This document shows positions 34,222 through 42,820 of a stretch of DNA of 64,000 bases, piece by piece (within the stretch, counting starts at the first letter, position 1; the number at the start of each line of letters is the position of its first letter). The position numbers and the translations under genes are program-made. This DNA comes from Mycobacterium sp. 4858 (lineage in GTDB: Bacteria > Actinomycetota > Actinomycetes > Mycobacteriales > Mycobacteriaceae), in the NCBI RefSeq assembly GCF_900240975.1, contig NZ_LT968776.1, positions 2,725,092 through 2,789,091 on the forward strand, given 5' to 3'. The notes under the pieces are model-generated. The model was not told the origin of the DNA. It saw only the letters and a program-made list of their open reading frames with translations, and ran no database searches.

Positions 34222-35832
34222 ATGCGTCGGATGCGGGTGCTGATCCTGGCCGCCGGCTTATCGGCGGTCGCGTCGCTGACCGCGTGCGGCGGCGGGGCGC
34301 TGAGCCCCGAGCTCGTGGTGGTCAACGGAGGTGAACCGCCCAATCCGCTGATTCCGACCGCCACGAACGACAGCCTCGGAGGGCGGATCCTGGATCGGCT
34401 GTTCGCCGGTTTGGTGTCCTATGACGCCGCCGGCAAGCCGGCGCCGGAAGTGGCGCAGTCGGTCGAGACGACCGACAACGCCAACTACCGAATCGTTCTC
34501 AAGCCCGGCTGGAAGTTCACCGACGGCTCGCCGGTGACGGCCCATTCGTTCGTCGACGCGTGGAATTACGGGGCGCTGAGCAGCAATGCGCAACTGCAGC
34601 AAAGCTTCTTCAGCCCGATCGTCGGGTTCGACGACGTCGCGGCCGCCAAGCCGAGCGCGACCACCATGTCCGGGCTGCATGTGGTCAGCGACCTGGAGTT
34701 CACCGTCCGGCTCAAGGCGCCGACCGTCGACTTCACGTTGCGGCTGGGACACAACGCGTTCTACCCGTTACCGGACAGGGCTTTTCGGGATATGGCGGCG
34801 TTCGGCCGCAACCCGGTCGGCAACGGCCCATACGAATTGGCGGACGGTCCCGACGGGCCGGCCTGGGAACACAACGTCAAGATCGACTTGAAGCCCAATC
34901 CCGACTACCACGGCAACCGAAAGCCGCACAACAAGGGGCTGCGGTTCGAGTTCTACGCCAACCTGGACACCGCTTACGCCGACCTGCTGTCCGGTAATCT
35001 CGATGTGCTGGACACGATTCCGTCCAGCGCGCTGACCATCTACAAACGTGACCTGGGCGGCAACGCCGCCAGTGCACCCGTCGCGGTCAGCCAATCGCTC
35101 GACACGCCGCTGCGGCTACCGCATTTCGGGGGCGAGGAAGGACGACTGCGCCGCTTGGCGTTGTCGGCGGCCATCAACCGGCCGCAGATCTGTCAGCAGA
35201 TCTTCAACGGCACCCGCAGCCCGGCCCGGGATTTCACCGCCAGCTCGCTGCCCGGCTTCGATCCACACATCCCGGGTAACGACGCATTGGACTTCAGACC
35301 CGAACGGGCGCGCCAACTCTGGGCGCAGGCCAACGCGATCTCGCCATGGAGCGGGCGGTACTGGATCGCATACAACGCCGACAGCGGGCATCAAGAGTGG
35401 GTGGACGCGGTGGCCAACAGCATCAAGAACGTGCTGGGCATCGATGCCGTCGGCGCGCCACACCCCACGTTCGCGGGCTTTCGCACCCAGATCACCAGCC
35501 GCACCATCGATACCGCGTTCCGTGCGGGCTGGATCGGCGACTACCCGTCGATGATCGAGTTCGTGGCCCCGCTGTACGCCACCGGAGCGGGATCCAATGA
35601 TGTCGGATACTCGAGCCCGGAGTTCGACGCCGCGCTGGCCGCCGCGGAGGCCGCCCCCGACCTGCAGCGGGCCGACGTGCTGGTCAACGCGGCCCAACGA
35701 ATCCTGTTGCACGACATGCCTGCTGTGCCGCTGTGGTACTACATCGCGGTGGTCGGGTGGTCGCCGCAGGTCAGCGGCGTCAAGCTCACCTGGAACGGCC
35801 TGCCCGACTACGAGAACATCGGCAAGGCCTGA
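34222..35832 (+). CDS. dppA: DppA, peptide/substrate-binding lipoprotein of an ABC importer
   Basis: The 536-residue family-5 extracellular solute-binding protein has a lipoprotein signal (VLILAAGLSAVASLTAC, lipobox LTAC with Cys near residue 20). It carries the family segments VAQSVETTDNANYRIVLKPG and GSPVTAHSFVDAW. It matches M. tuberculosis Rv3666c, whose Dpp system takes up dipeptides and has been linked with haem acquisition. ATG 34222 lies 8 bases after TAGGGT, suggesting a leaderless transcript. It heads the dppABCD operon. Confidence 0.9.
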   Translation: MRRMRVLILAAGLSAVASLTACGGGALSPELVVVNGGEPPNPLIPTATNDSLGGRILDRLFAGLVSYDAAGKPAPEVAQSVETTDNANYRIVLKPGWKFTDGSPVTAHSFVDAWNYGALSSNAQLQQSFFSPIVGFDDVAAAKPSATTMSGLHVVSDLEFTVRLKAPTVDFTLRLGHNAFYPLPDRAFRDMAAFGRNPVGNGPYELADGPDGPAWEHNVKIDLKPNPDYHGNRKPHNKGLRFEFYANLDTAYADLLSGNLDVLDTIPSSALTIYKRDLGGNAASAPVAVSQSLDTPLRLPHFGGEEGRLRRLALSAAINRPQICQQIFNGTRSPARDFTASSLPGFDPHIPGNDALDFRPERARQLWAQANAISPWSGRYWIAYNADSGHQEWVDAVANSIKNVLGIDAVGAPHPTFAGFRTQITSRTIDTAFRAGWIGDYPSMIEFVAPLYATGAGSNDVGYSSPEFDAALAAAEAAPDLQRADVLVNAAQRILLHDMPAVPLWYYIAVVGWSPQVSGVKLTWNGLPDYENIGKA

Positions 35833-35835
35833 GCC

Positions 35836-36762
35836 ATGGGCTGGTACATCGCGCGCCGGATCGCCATCATGGTGCCCGTCTTCCTCGGTGCCACGCTGCT
35901 CGTCTACGGCATGGTGTTCCTGTTGCCGGGCGACCCGGTCGCCGCGATCGCGGGGGACCGTCCGCTCACGCCCGAGGTCGCCGCGCAGCTGCGGGCCCGC
36001 TACCACCTGGACGACCCGTTCATCGTTCAGTACCTGCGCTACCTCGGCGGCGTTCTGCGCGGCGACTTGGGCCGCTCCTACTCCGGCCTGCCAGTGAGTA
36101 GCGTTCTCGCCCACGCCCTTCCGGTCACGCTGCGGCTCGCGCTGATCGCCCTGGTCGTCGAGGCGGTGCTCGGCATCGGCTTCGGGGTGATCGCCGGCCT
36201 GCGTACCGGCGGCCTGTTCGATGCGGGCGTGCTGATCATCGGCCTGGTCATCATCGCGGTGCCCATCTTCGTCCTGGGGTTTTTGGCCCAGTTCGTCTTC
36301 GGGGTGAAGCTGGGCATCGCGCCGGTCACGGTGGGCGAGCGGTCGACGTTCGGGCGTCTGCTGCTGCCCGGGATCGTGCTGGGTTCGGTGTCGTTCGCCT
36401 ACGTGGTGCGGTTGACCCGGTCCGCGGTGGCCGCCAACGCGCAGGCCGATTACGTCCGCACCGCGACCGCCAAGGGGTTGTCCCGGCCGCGCGTGGTGGC
36501 GGTGCACATTCTGCGCAATTCGCTGATCCCGGTCGTCACCTTTCTGGGCGCCGACCTGGGGGCGCTGATGGGCGGAGCCATTGTGACGGAAGGCATTTTC
36601 AACATCCACGGCGTCGGCGGTGTGCTGTATCAGGCCGTCACCCGGCAGGAGGCGCCGACCGTGGTATCGATCGTGACGGTGCTGGTGGGGATCTACCTGA
36701 TCACCAACCTGGCCGTCGACCTGCTGTATGCCGCCCTGGACCCGAGGATCCGGTATGGCTGA
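35836..36762 (+). CDS. dppB: DppB, ABC importer permease
   Basis: The 308-residue permease has six membrane helices, a long periplasmic loop after helix 1, and the EAA-like cytoplasmic motif NAQADYVRTATAKGLS near residue 200 that contacts the ATPase. The N-terminal GWYIARRIAIMVPVFLGA is typical of DppB/OppB. It starts 3 bp after dppA and overlaps dppC by 8 bp. Confidence 0.9.
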   Translation: MGWYIARRIAIMVPVFLGATLLVYGMVFLLPGDPVAAIAGDRPLTPEVAAQLRARYHLDDPFIVQYLRYLGGVLRGDLGRSYSGLPVSSVLAHALPVTLRLALIALVVEAVLGIGFGVIAGLRTGGLFDAGVLIIGLVIIAVPIFVLGFLAQFVFGVKLGIAPVTVGERSTFGRLLLPGIVLGSVSFAYVVRLTRSAVAANAQADYVRTATAKGLSRPRVVAVHILRNSLIPVVTFLGADLGALMGGAIVTEGIFNIHGVGGVLYQAVTRQEAPTVVSIVTVLVGIYLITNLAVDLLYAALDPRIRYG

Positions 36763-37630
36763 GCCGTCGGCACGGCGCAGCGGCTTCTGGCGGGACACCT
36801 GGCGCGGGTTGCGGGGGCGCCCGAAGTTCGTTGTCGCCGGCCTGCTGATCCTGTTCATCGTGCTCGTCGCGATGTTCCCGGCGCTGTTCACCGGGGCCGA
36901 TCCCAGCTACGCCGACCCCGCCCAGAGCTTGCTCCCGCCGTCGCGTGCGCACTGGTTCGGCACCGACCTGCAGGGCCACGACGTCTACGCCCGCACCGTC
37001 TATGGCGCGCGGGCCTCGGTCACCGTCGGCGTGGGGGCGGCCCTGGTGGTGTTCGTCGTCGGCGGCGCGCTCGGCGCGCTGGCCGGCTTCTACGGCGGCT
37101 GGGTCGACGTGGTGGTCTCGCGCGTCAGCGACGTGTTCTTCGGGTTGCCGCTGCTGCTCGCCGCGATCGTGCTCATGCAGGTCATGCGGCACCGCACGGT
37201 GTGGACCGTGATCGCCATCCTGGCGTTGTTCGGCTGGCCGCAGGTGGCCCGCATCGCGCGCGGATCGGTGCTGGCGGTGCGCGCCAGCGACTACGTCCTG
37301 GCTGCAAAAGCTTTGGGGCTGAGCCGCTTCCAAATCCTGCTGCGCCACGCGCTACCCAACGCCCTGGGGCCGGTCATCGCGATGGCCACCCTCGCCCTGG
37401 GCGTCTTCATCGTCACCGAGGCGACGCTGTCCTACCTCGGTGTCGGGCTGCCGAGCACCGTGGTGTCCTGGGGCGGCGACATCAACCTGGCCCAGACGCG
37501 GCTGCGGGCCGGCTCGCCCATCCTGTTCTATCCGGCCGGCGCGCTGGCGATGACGGTGTTGGCCTTCATGATGATGGGCGACGCGCTGCGCGACGCGCTC
37601 GATCCGGCGTCCCGGGCGTGGCGGCCATGA
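36755..37630 (+). CDS. dppC: DppC, ABC importer permease
   Basis: The 291-residue second permease has the OppC-type N-terminus, HWFGTDLQGHDVYARTVYGAR near residue 70 and the coupling motif RASDYVLAAKALGLS near 175. ATG 36755 lies inside the end of dppB, and the TGA overlaps the dppD ATG (ATGA), giving a fully coupled operon. Confidence 0.9.
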   Translation: MAEPSARRSGFWRDTWRGLRGRPKFVVAGLLILFIVLVAMFPALFTGADPSYADPAQSLLPPSRAHWFGTDLQGHDVYARTVYGARASVTVGVGAALVVFVVGGALGALAGFYGGWVDVVVSRVSDVFFGLPLLLAAIVLMQVMRHRTVWTVIAILALFGWPQVARIARGSVLAVRASDYVLAAKALGLSRFQILLRHALPNALGPVIAMATLALGVFIVTEATLSYLGVGLPSTVVSWGGDINLAQTRLRAGSPILFYPAGALAMTVLAFMMMGDALRDALDPASRAWRP

Positions 37631-39240
37631 CCGGGGGACCGCTGCTGGCTGTCGAGGGCCTCGAGGTCCGCTTCGGCGATCAGGCCGCCGTGCGCGGCGC
37701 GGATCTGACGATCCTGCCCGGGCAGACCGTCGCGGTGGTGGGCGAGTCGGGTTCCGGGAAATCCACCACGGCCGCGGCGATCCTCGGGCTGCTTCCGCCC
37801 GGCGGCCGGATCACCGCCGGGCGCATCCTCTTCGACGGATCCGACCTCGCCGCGGCCGACCACCGGACGCTGCGGGCGATCAGGGGCCGCGAGATCGGCT
37901 ACATACCCCAGGACCCGACGACCAACCTCAATCCCGTCTGGAAGGTCGGCTTCCAGGTCTCAGAAGCGCTGCGGGCCAACACCTCCGATCGCCGGACGCG
38001 GGAGCGCGCGGTGGAGCTGCTGGCCCGGGCGGGCATGCCGGACCCGGCGAAGCAGGCGGGTCGCTACCCGCACCAACTGTCCGGCGGCATGTGCCAGCGG
38101 GCGTTGATCGCGATCGGGTTGGCGGGCCGGCCGCGGCTGCTGATCGCCGACGAGCCGACCTCCGCGCTGGACGTGACCGTGCAGCGGCAGGTGCTCGACC
38201 ACCTGCAGGGGCTCACCGGCGAACTCGGCACCGCACTGCTGCTGATCACCCACGACCTGGCACTGGCCGCCGAACGCGCCGAGTCCGTGATCGTGATGCG
38301 CGCCGGGGTTGTGGTGGAATCCGGTGCCGCGGAGGCGATCCTGCGCGACCCGCAACACGACTACACCCGGCGGCTGGTGGCCGCGGCGCCGTCGCTGTCG
38401 GTCAAGAGTCGGGCCCGGCCCACGGGTCACCGGGCCTCCGGCGACATCCTCGTCGCCTCGGAGTTGACCAAGGTCTACCGCGAGTCGCGCGGGTGGCGGC
38501 GAACGCGGCACCCGGATTTCCGTGCCGTCGACGGGGTTTCGCTTCGGCTACGGCGGGCGAGCACGTTAGCGATCGCCGGGGAGTCGGGTTCGGGCAAATC
38601 CACGCTGGCGCGGATGGTGCTCGGCCTGCTGTCGCCGACTTCGGGCACGGTCGTCTTCGACGGCGCCCGCGTCGACGCCGCACTGAGCCGGCAGCAGCAG
38701 CTGGCCTTCCGGCGCCGGGTGCAACCGGTGTTCCAGAACCCTTACAGCAGCCTGGATCCCATGTACACGGTGTTTCGCGCCATCGAGGAACCGCTGCGCA
38801 TCCACCGCCTCGGTGACCGCGGGCAGCGCGAGCGCGCGGTACGTGAGCTCGTCGACCAGGTCGCGTTGCCGTCGTCGGTCTTGGGGCGGCTGCCCCGCGA
38901 GCTGTCGGGGGGTCAACGGCAGCGGGTGGCGATCGCCCGGGCGCTGGCGCTGCGCCCGGACGTGCTGGTGTGTGACGAGGCGGTCTCCGCGCTCGACGTG
39001 CTGGTGCAGGCGCAGATTCTGGAGTTGCTGGCCCGCCTGCAGGCCGAACTGGGCCTCGCCTACCTGTTCATCAGCCACGACCTGGCGGTGATCCGGCAGA
39101 TCGCCGACGAAGTCCTGGTGATGCGTGCCGGCCGCGTGGTGGAGCAAGCCGCCACCGAGGAGCTGTTCACCAGGCCGCGGCACGAGTACACCCGTCAGCT
39201 GCTGGAGGCCATCCCGCGCGCGCCGGTGCCACCGGGATAG
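37627..39240 (+). CDS. dppD: DppD, fused tandem ABC ATPase of the peptide importer
   Basis: The 537-residue protein carries two complete ABC domains (DppD plus DppF functions in one chain). Each has Walker A GESGSGKST (near residues 40 and 318). The signatures are LSGGMCQRALIAIG and LSGGQRQRVAIARA; the Walker B/D-loops are ADEPTSALD and CDEAVSALD. The second D-loop has Ala for the usual Pro; the catalytic Glu is kept in both. It powers uptake through DppB and DppC. Confidence 0.9.
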   Translation: MTGGPLLAVEGLEVRFGDQAAVRGADLTILPGQTVAVVGESGSGKSTTAAAILGLLPPGGRITAGRILFDGSDLAAADHRTLRAIRGREIGYIPQDPTTNLNPVWKVGFQVSEALRANTSDRRTRERAVELLARAGMPDPAKQAGRYPHQLSGGMCQRALIAIGLAGRPRLLIADEPTSALDVTVQRQVLDHLQGLTGELGTALLLITHDLALAAERAESVIVMRAGVVVESGAAEAILRDPQHDYTRRLVAAAPSLSVKSRARPTGHRASGDILVASELTKVYRESRGWRRTRHPDFRAVDGVSLRLRRASTLAIAGESGSGKSTLARMVLGLLSPTSGTVVFDGARVDAALSRQQQLAFRRRVQPVFQNPYSSLDPMYTVFRAIEEPLRIHRLGDRGQRERAVRELVDQVALPSSVLGRLPRELSGGQRQRVAIARALALRPDVLVCDEAVSALDVLVQAQILELLARLQAELGLAYLFISHDLAVIRQIADEVLVMRAGRVVEQAATEELFTRPRHEYTRQLLEAIPRAPVPPG

Positions 39241-39251
39241 GTTGGCAACCT

Positions 39252-40007
39252 GTGACGGCTGATCCACTGGCTCCGCTGATGGAGTTGCCGGGCGTGGCCG
39301 AGGCCAGCGACCGGGCCCGCGACGCGCTGGGTCGCGCCCATCGCCACCGGGCCAACCTGCGCGGCTGGCCGGTGACCGCGGCCGAAGCGGCGTTGCGGGC
39401 GGCCCGCGCGTCGTCGGTGCTGGACGGCGGACCCGTTCGGTTGGAAGACCTCGCGGACGCGGCGGGGGTGAGCGATCCGGTGTTCGGCGGGGCGCTGCGG
39501 GTAGCCCAGGCGCTGGAAGGCGGCGAGGGTCCGCTGGTCGGGATCTGGCGGCGGGCGCCGCTGCAGGCGCTGGCCCGGCTGCACATGCTGGCGGCGGCCG
39601 ACCAGGTCGACGAGGACCAGCTGGGCCGGCCGCGCGCCGATGCCGGCGTCGCGCAGCGGCTGGAGTTGCTGGCGGAGTTGGTCAGCGGCGGCACGCAGGC
39701 GCCCGCGCCGGTGGTCGCCGCGGTCGCGCACGGCGAACTGCTGACGCTGCGGCCGTTCGGCAGCGCGGACGGCGTGGTGGCCCGCGCCGTGTCGCGGTTG
39801 GTGACCATCGCCAGCGGGCTGGATCCGCACGGACTGGGTGTGCCCGAGGTGAGTTGGATGCGGCAGCCCGCCGACTATCGCGACGCGGCCCGGGGCTTCG
39901 CCGAAGGCACCGCGGCCGGGGTGGGCGGCTGGCTGGTGCTGTGCTGCCGGGCGATGCGAGCCGGTGCGCAGGAGGCTCTGACGATCGCCGAGTCGCTGTC
40001 GGGTTGA
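39252..40007 (+). CDS. Degenerate Fic-domain-like protein (Rv3662c)
   Basis: The 251-residue protein follows dppD by 11 bp and is usually called hypothetical. The sequence has the skeleton of a class II Fic protein. RASSVLDGG near residues 52-60 resembles the inhibitory helix motif S-x-x-x-E-G. LLTLRPFGSADGVVARAVSRL near residues 155-175 sits where Fic enzymes have HPFxxGNGRxxR. The catalytic His, Asn-Gly and Arg are replaced, so AMP-transfer activity is unlikely. Either the fold has been reused for binding or the resemblance is partial. Helical predictions and spacing support the fold; no biochemical role is known. Confidence 0.6.
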   Translation: MTADPLAPLMELPGVAEASDRARDALGRAHRHRANLRGWPVTAAEAALRAARASSVLDGGPVRLEDLADAAGVSDPVFGGALRVAQALEGGEGPLVGIWRRAPLQALARLHMLAAADQVDEDQLGRPRADAGVAQRLELLAELVSGGTQAPAPVVAAVAHGELLTLRPFGSADGVVARAVSRLVTIASGLDPHGLGVPEVSWMRQPADYRDAARGFAEGTAAGVGGWLVLCCRAMRAGAQEALTIAESLSG

Positions 40008-40022
40008 TAGCTGGACCGGTGA

Positions 40023-40049
40023 CCGGAGGGCGGCGGAAAACGCCGCCGG
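40023..40049. terminator. GC-rich hairpin ending the dpp/Fic-like unit
   Basis: GGCGGCG (40029-40035) and CGCCGCC (40041-40047) enclose a five-base loop GAAAA, extended by flanking CCGG pairs. It lies 15 bp after the Fic-like gene stop. There is no U-tract, common for mycobacterial terminators; it could act on both strands. Confidence 0.55.
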
Positions 40050-40059
40050 ACAATGCAAA

Positions 40060-40360
40060 GCGGGCGACGTCCCGAAGTATTCGGTCCGCCGCCCGCTAGC
40101 ACGGAACTCGGTTACCATGCGTGCATCTCGGGGCTGCGTGGGTTGGCCTCGGCGATCTTGCGATGCTTCCGGTCGCAACCCCACCCAAAGGGCCGTCGAC
40201 GCCGTCTACAATCCGCAATTACGCAGGCCCGCAACACTTCTGCCATTATCGCGGCTATGACTCCGCGTGGGTGCCGAGCACCGTGCTGGGCGCCCGGGTC
40301 GGGAGATCGAACCTTCTCTTCCGGATCGACCTAGGCCTCACCGGGCTTCCGTGGTTCCTT
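40060..40360 (-). ncRNA. Ms1/MTS2823-like 6S-type RNA
   Basis: The 447-bp gap between the Fic-like (Rv3662c) and HAD (Rv3661) genes has no coding sequence. It corresponds to the position and strand of M. tuberculosis MTS2823, the homologue of M. smegmatis Ms1, a stationary-phase RNA of about 300 bases that binds core RNA polymerase. On the minus strand the 3' end is marked by a hairpin (arms 40090-40096 and 40060-40066, inner arms 40080-40084/40072-40076) followed by TTTGCATTGT. TTCCGTG/CACGGAA at 40347-40353 and 40100-40106 can pair the two ends, as in a 6S-like closed rod. The 5' end is approximate, behind a TAGTAG-like element near 40370. Confidence 0.6.
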
Positions 40361-40454
40361 TGTACTACTAGACCCTTAACGCAGCAAGGCCCAATTTTGC
40401 GAAAGTTGCGAAGCGGTGCCGGAAATGCGTTTGCTGTGTATCCCCGGGCGCGGG

Positions 40455-41288
40455 CTAGAACGCGAAGCGGCGCAACAGCGAATAGGTGACCGCGCCGGCG
40501 GCCAGCGCACTGACGCCCACGGCTGCGGTCGTCGCGATCGCCGCACCCGACGGCGCCGGGATCCGGTCGCGCAGCGACACCGGCCGCGAGAAGGACAGCA
40601 CGGGCCACCCACGCTCGACGGCTTCCCGGCGCAGTCCGCGGTCGGGGTTCACCACGCTGGGATGCCCGACGGATTCGAGCATCGGCAGGTCGGTGATCGA
40701 GTCCGAGTACGCGTAGCAGTGCTCCAGCGGGTAGCCCTCCCGGGCGGCCAGCTCGTGGATCGCCTGGACCTTGCCCTCGCCGTAGCAATAGAACGCGATC
40801 TCGCCGGTGTACCGGCCGTCCTCGACCACCATGCGGGTCGCCATCGCGTGCGTGGCGCCGAGCGCCCGGGCGATCGGGGCCACGATCTCCTCGCCGGAGG
40901 CGGAGACCACGACGACGTCGCGGCCGCACAGCTTGTGGGCGGCGATCAGGTCCGCGGCTTCGGCGAAGACCAGTGGCGTGACGATGTCGTGCAGCGTTTC
41001 GTTGACGATCGACTTGACCTGTTCCACATCCCAACCGGCGACCATGTTGGTCATGTGGATGCGCATCCGGTCCATCTGGTCATGATCGGCCCCGGAGAGC
41101 AGGTAGATGAACTGGGCGTAGCTCGACTTGAGCACGGCGCGGCGGTTCAGCAGTCCCTGGTTGAAGAACGGTTTGCTGAACGCCAGGGTGCTGGACTTGG
41201 CGATGATCGTCTTGTCCAAGTCGAAGAAGGCCGCGGTGCGGGCCCGGGGAGTCGTGTGCTGCTCATCGGCCGGGTCGAAGACGGTCAC
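40455..41288 (-). CDS. HAD-IB family phosphatase with C-terminal membrane helix (Rv3661, SerB-like)
   Basis: The 277-residue protein has the HAD-IB motif FFDLDKTII (residues 22-30), VVSASGEE near 125, and the acidic motif YSDSITDLPML near 205. A hydrophobic helix (GAAIATTAAVGVSALAAGAV) lies at the end, so it is probably tail-anchored. It is related to SerB-type phosphatases; the substrate is unproven. GTG 41288 lies 6 bases after TATGCT on the minus strand, indicating a leaderless mRNA. It sits between two structured RNA genes. Confidence 0.8.
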   Translation of the reverse strand: MTVFDPADEQHTTPRARTAAFFDLDKTIIAKSSTLAFSKPFFNQGLLNRRAVLKSSYAQFIYLLSGADHDQMDRMRIHMTNMVAGWDVEQVKSIVNETLHDIVTPLVFAEAADLIAAHKLCGRDVVVVSASGEEIVAPIARALGATHAMATRMVVEDGRYTGEIAFYCYGEGKVQAIHELAAREGYPLEHCYAYSDSITDLPMLESVGHPSVVNPDRGLRREAVERGWPVLSFSRPVSLRDRIPAPSGAAIATTAAVGVSALAAGAVTYSLLRRFAF

Positions 41289-41441
41289 GGCCCCAGCATA
41301 GGTCGGTGCTCCGCCGGCGCTGCGGTCTTGGGCCCGAAATGGCCGCTCAGCAAAGTGGGACCTACGGTAACGGCAGTGTTCTTGCGGCTCAACGTGTTCT
41401 TTCATAGAAAGAGCTATTGCGTTACCGCGGCTTGGCATGTG

Positions 41442-41447
41442 TATAGT
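41442..41447 (+). promoter_or_regulatory. -10 element of the 6C RNA
   Basis: TATAGT is an unusually good SigA-type -10 hexamer for this GC-rich DNA, located 6-8 bases before the expected 5' end of the 6C RNA. TTGCGT at 41418-41423 is a possible -35 element, though the spacing (18 bases) is at the long end. Confidence 0.5.
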
Positions 41448-41452
41448 AAGCA

Positions 41453-41549
41453 TTACTCGGCCTGAGCCGAGGGTGCATCAGCCCGACCCCCCGGGGCTGA
41501 TGCACGACGACCCTCGCCTCCTCCCCCCCTGGCGGGGGTCGTCCCTTTT
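41453..41549 (+). ncRNA. 6C RNA (B11 homologue)
   Basis: Two strong hairpins with C-run loops define the actinobacterial 6C RNA. The first has 12-bp arms at 41473-41484 and 41494-41505 around GACCCCCCG (six C). The second has arms at 41507-41518 and 41531-41542, with one G-U pair, around a 12-base loop with seven C. A TTTT tract ends the RNA at 41546-41549, and a small CTCGGC/GCCGAG hairpin lies at the 5' end. Position between ssd and the HAD gene is that of M. tuberculosis B11. C-rich loops pair with G-rich mRNA leaders. Confidence 0.85.
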
Positions 41550-41716
41550 CTAGGGTCAGTTCCGCTCATACGGACCGCGCGGCGCGGCCGCTCGAGTAGT
41601 TGCGGACATTCCCACCTCTGCGCGCCGGCCGACGTCTTTGTGCACACTCGCGTCTCTATCCCCAAATTCGGGGTTTGGGACTGGTGTCCAACATCGCGGG
41701 CCCGCAGAGTGGGCGC

Positions 41717-42820
41717 GTGACGAGCACACCTCAGCCCGAAGCGGCGACCGCCGCGGGCGTGCTGGCGGTGTTGGCGGACGCGGAGCTGCGCGGGGAGTTG
41801 GATCGGGTCGCCGCGGCCGTCGGCGTCCGCGTCGTCCATGCCGGCGGCGCCGTGAGCCGCAAGACGTGGTCCGCGGCCGCGGCCGTGGTGCTGGATGAGG
41901 CGGCGGCCGAGCGGTGCGGGCGGGCGGCGTTGCCGCGCCGCGGTCACGTGATCGTGCTGACGGCCGCCGAACCGGCGACCGCGACGTGGGCCGCGGCCGT
42001 CGCGGTCGGTGCCGGGCAGCTGTTGCGGCTGCCCGAGCAGGAGCGCGGGTTGGTGCGCGCGCTCGCCGAGGCGGCCGATGCGTTCGCCGACGACGGGCCG
42101 CGCGGCGACGTGGTGGCCGTGATCGGAGGGTGCGGCGGATCCGGTGCGTCGTCGCTGACGGTCGCAATCGCCCAGGCCGCCGTGGAGGCGCTGGTGGTGG
42201 ACCTCGACCCGTGGGGCGGCGGGATCGACCTGCTGTTGGGCGCCGAGAGCGTGGCGGGCCTGCGCTGGCCGGACCTGGCGGTCCAGAGCGGCCGGCTCAA
42301 CTGGTCGGCCGTGCGTGCGGCGTTACCCCGGCACGGGGGCGTCAGCGTGCTGTCCGGCACGCGGCGTGGGTACGAGCTGGCGCCCGGGCCGGTGCACGCC
42401 GTCCTCGACGCCGGCCGGCGGGGCGGGGTGACGGTGGTCTGCGATCTTCCCCGTCGCCTGACCGATGCGGCGCACGCTGCGCTGGACGCCGCCGACCTCG
42501 TCGTCGTGGTCAGCCGCTGCGACGTGCGCGCATGCGCGGCGACGGGTGCGCTGGCCCCGGTGCTGGCCGCCGTCAACCCCAACCTGGGATTGGTGGTGCG
42601 GGGTCCGTCGCCCGGCGGGTTGCGGGCGGCCGAGATCGCCGACATCACCGGGTTGCCCCTGCTGGCCTCCATGCGGGCCGAGCCGCGAGTCGCCGAGCAA
42701 CTCGAGCGCGGTGGCCTGCGGGCCGGGCGGCGCTCCGCGCTGGCGGCGGCGGCGCGCCGGGTGCTCGCCGTGCTGCCGCGGGCGTCGTCCGGGCCGGCAC
42801 GGAACGGTAGGGCCGCGTGA
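41717..42820 (+). CDS. ssd: Ssd, septum-site-determining / TadZ-CpaE-like ATPase homologue
   Basis: The 367-residue protein resembles MinD/CpaE ATPases. The N-terminal receiver-like half (ELRGELDRVAAAVGVRVVHAGG) precedes an ATPase half with the deviant P-loop region GGCGGSGASSLTVAIAQAA near residue 142 and VVDLDPWGGGIDLLLG near 160. The signature lysine of the P-loop is missing (GGSGAS), as in the M. tuberculosis Ssd (Rv3660c), which affects septum formation and dormancy genes. As first gene of the tad locus it may also act like TadZ in pilus localisation. GTG 41717 is likely; other in-frame starts lie upstream. Confidence 0.85.
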   Translation: MTSTPQPEAATAAGVLAVLADAELRGELDRVAAAVGVRVVHAGGAVSRKTWSAAAAVVLDEAAAERCGRAALPRRGHVIVLTAAEPATATWAAAVAVGAGQLLRLPEQERGLVRALAEAADAFADDGPRGDVVAVIGGCGGSGASSLTVAIAQAAVEALVVDLDPWGGGIDLLLGAESVAGLRWPDLAVQSGRLNWSAVRAALPRHGGVSVLSGTRRGYELAPGPVHAVLDAGRRGGVTVVCDLPRRLTDAAHAALDAADLVVVVSRCDVRACAATGALAPVLAAVNPNLGLVVRGPSPGGLRAAEIADITGLPLLASMRAEPRVAEQLERGGLRAGRRSALAAAARRVLAVLPRASSGPARNGRAA

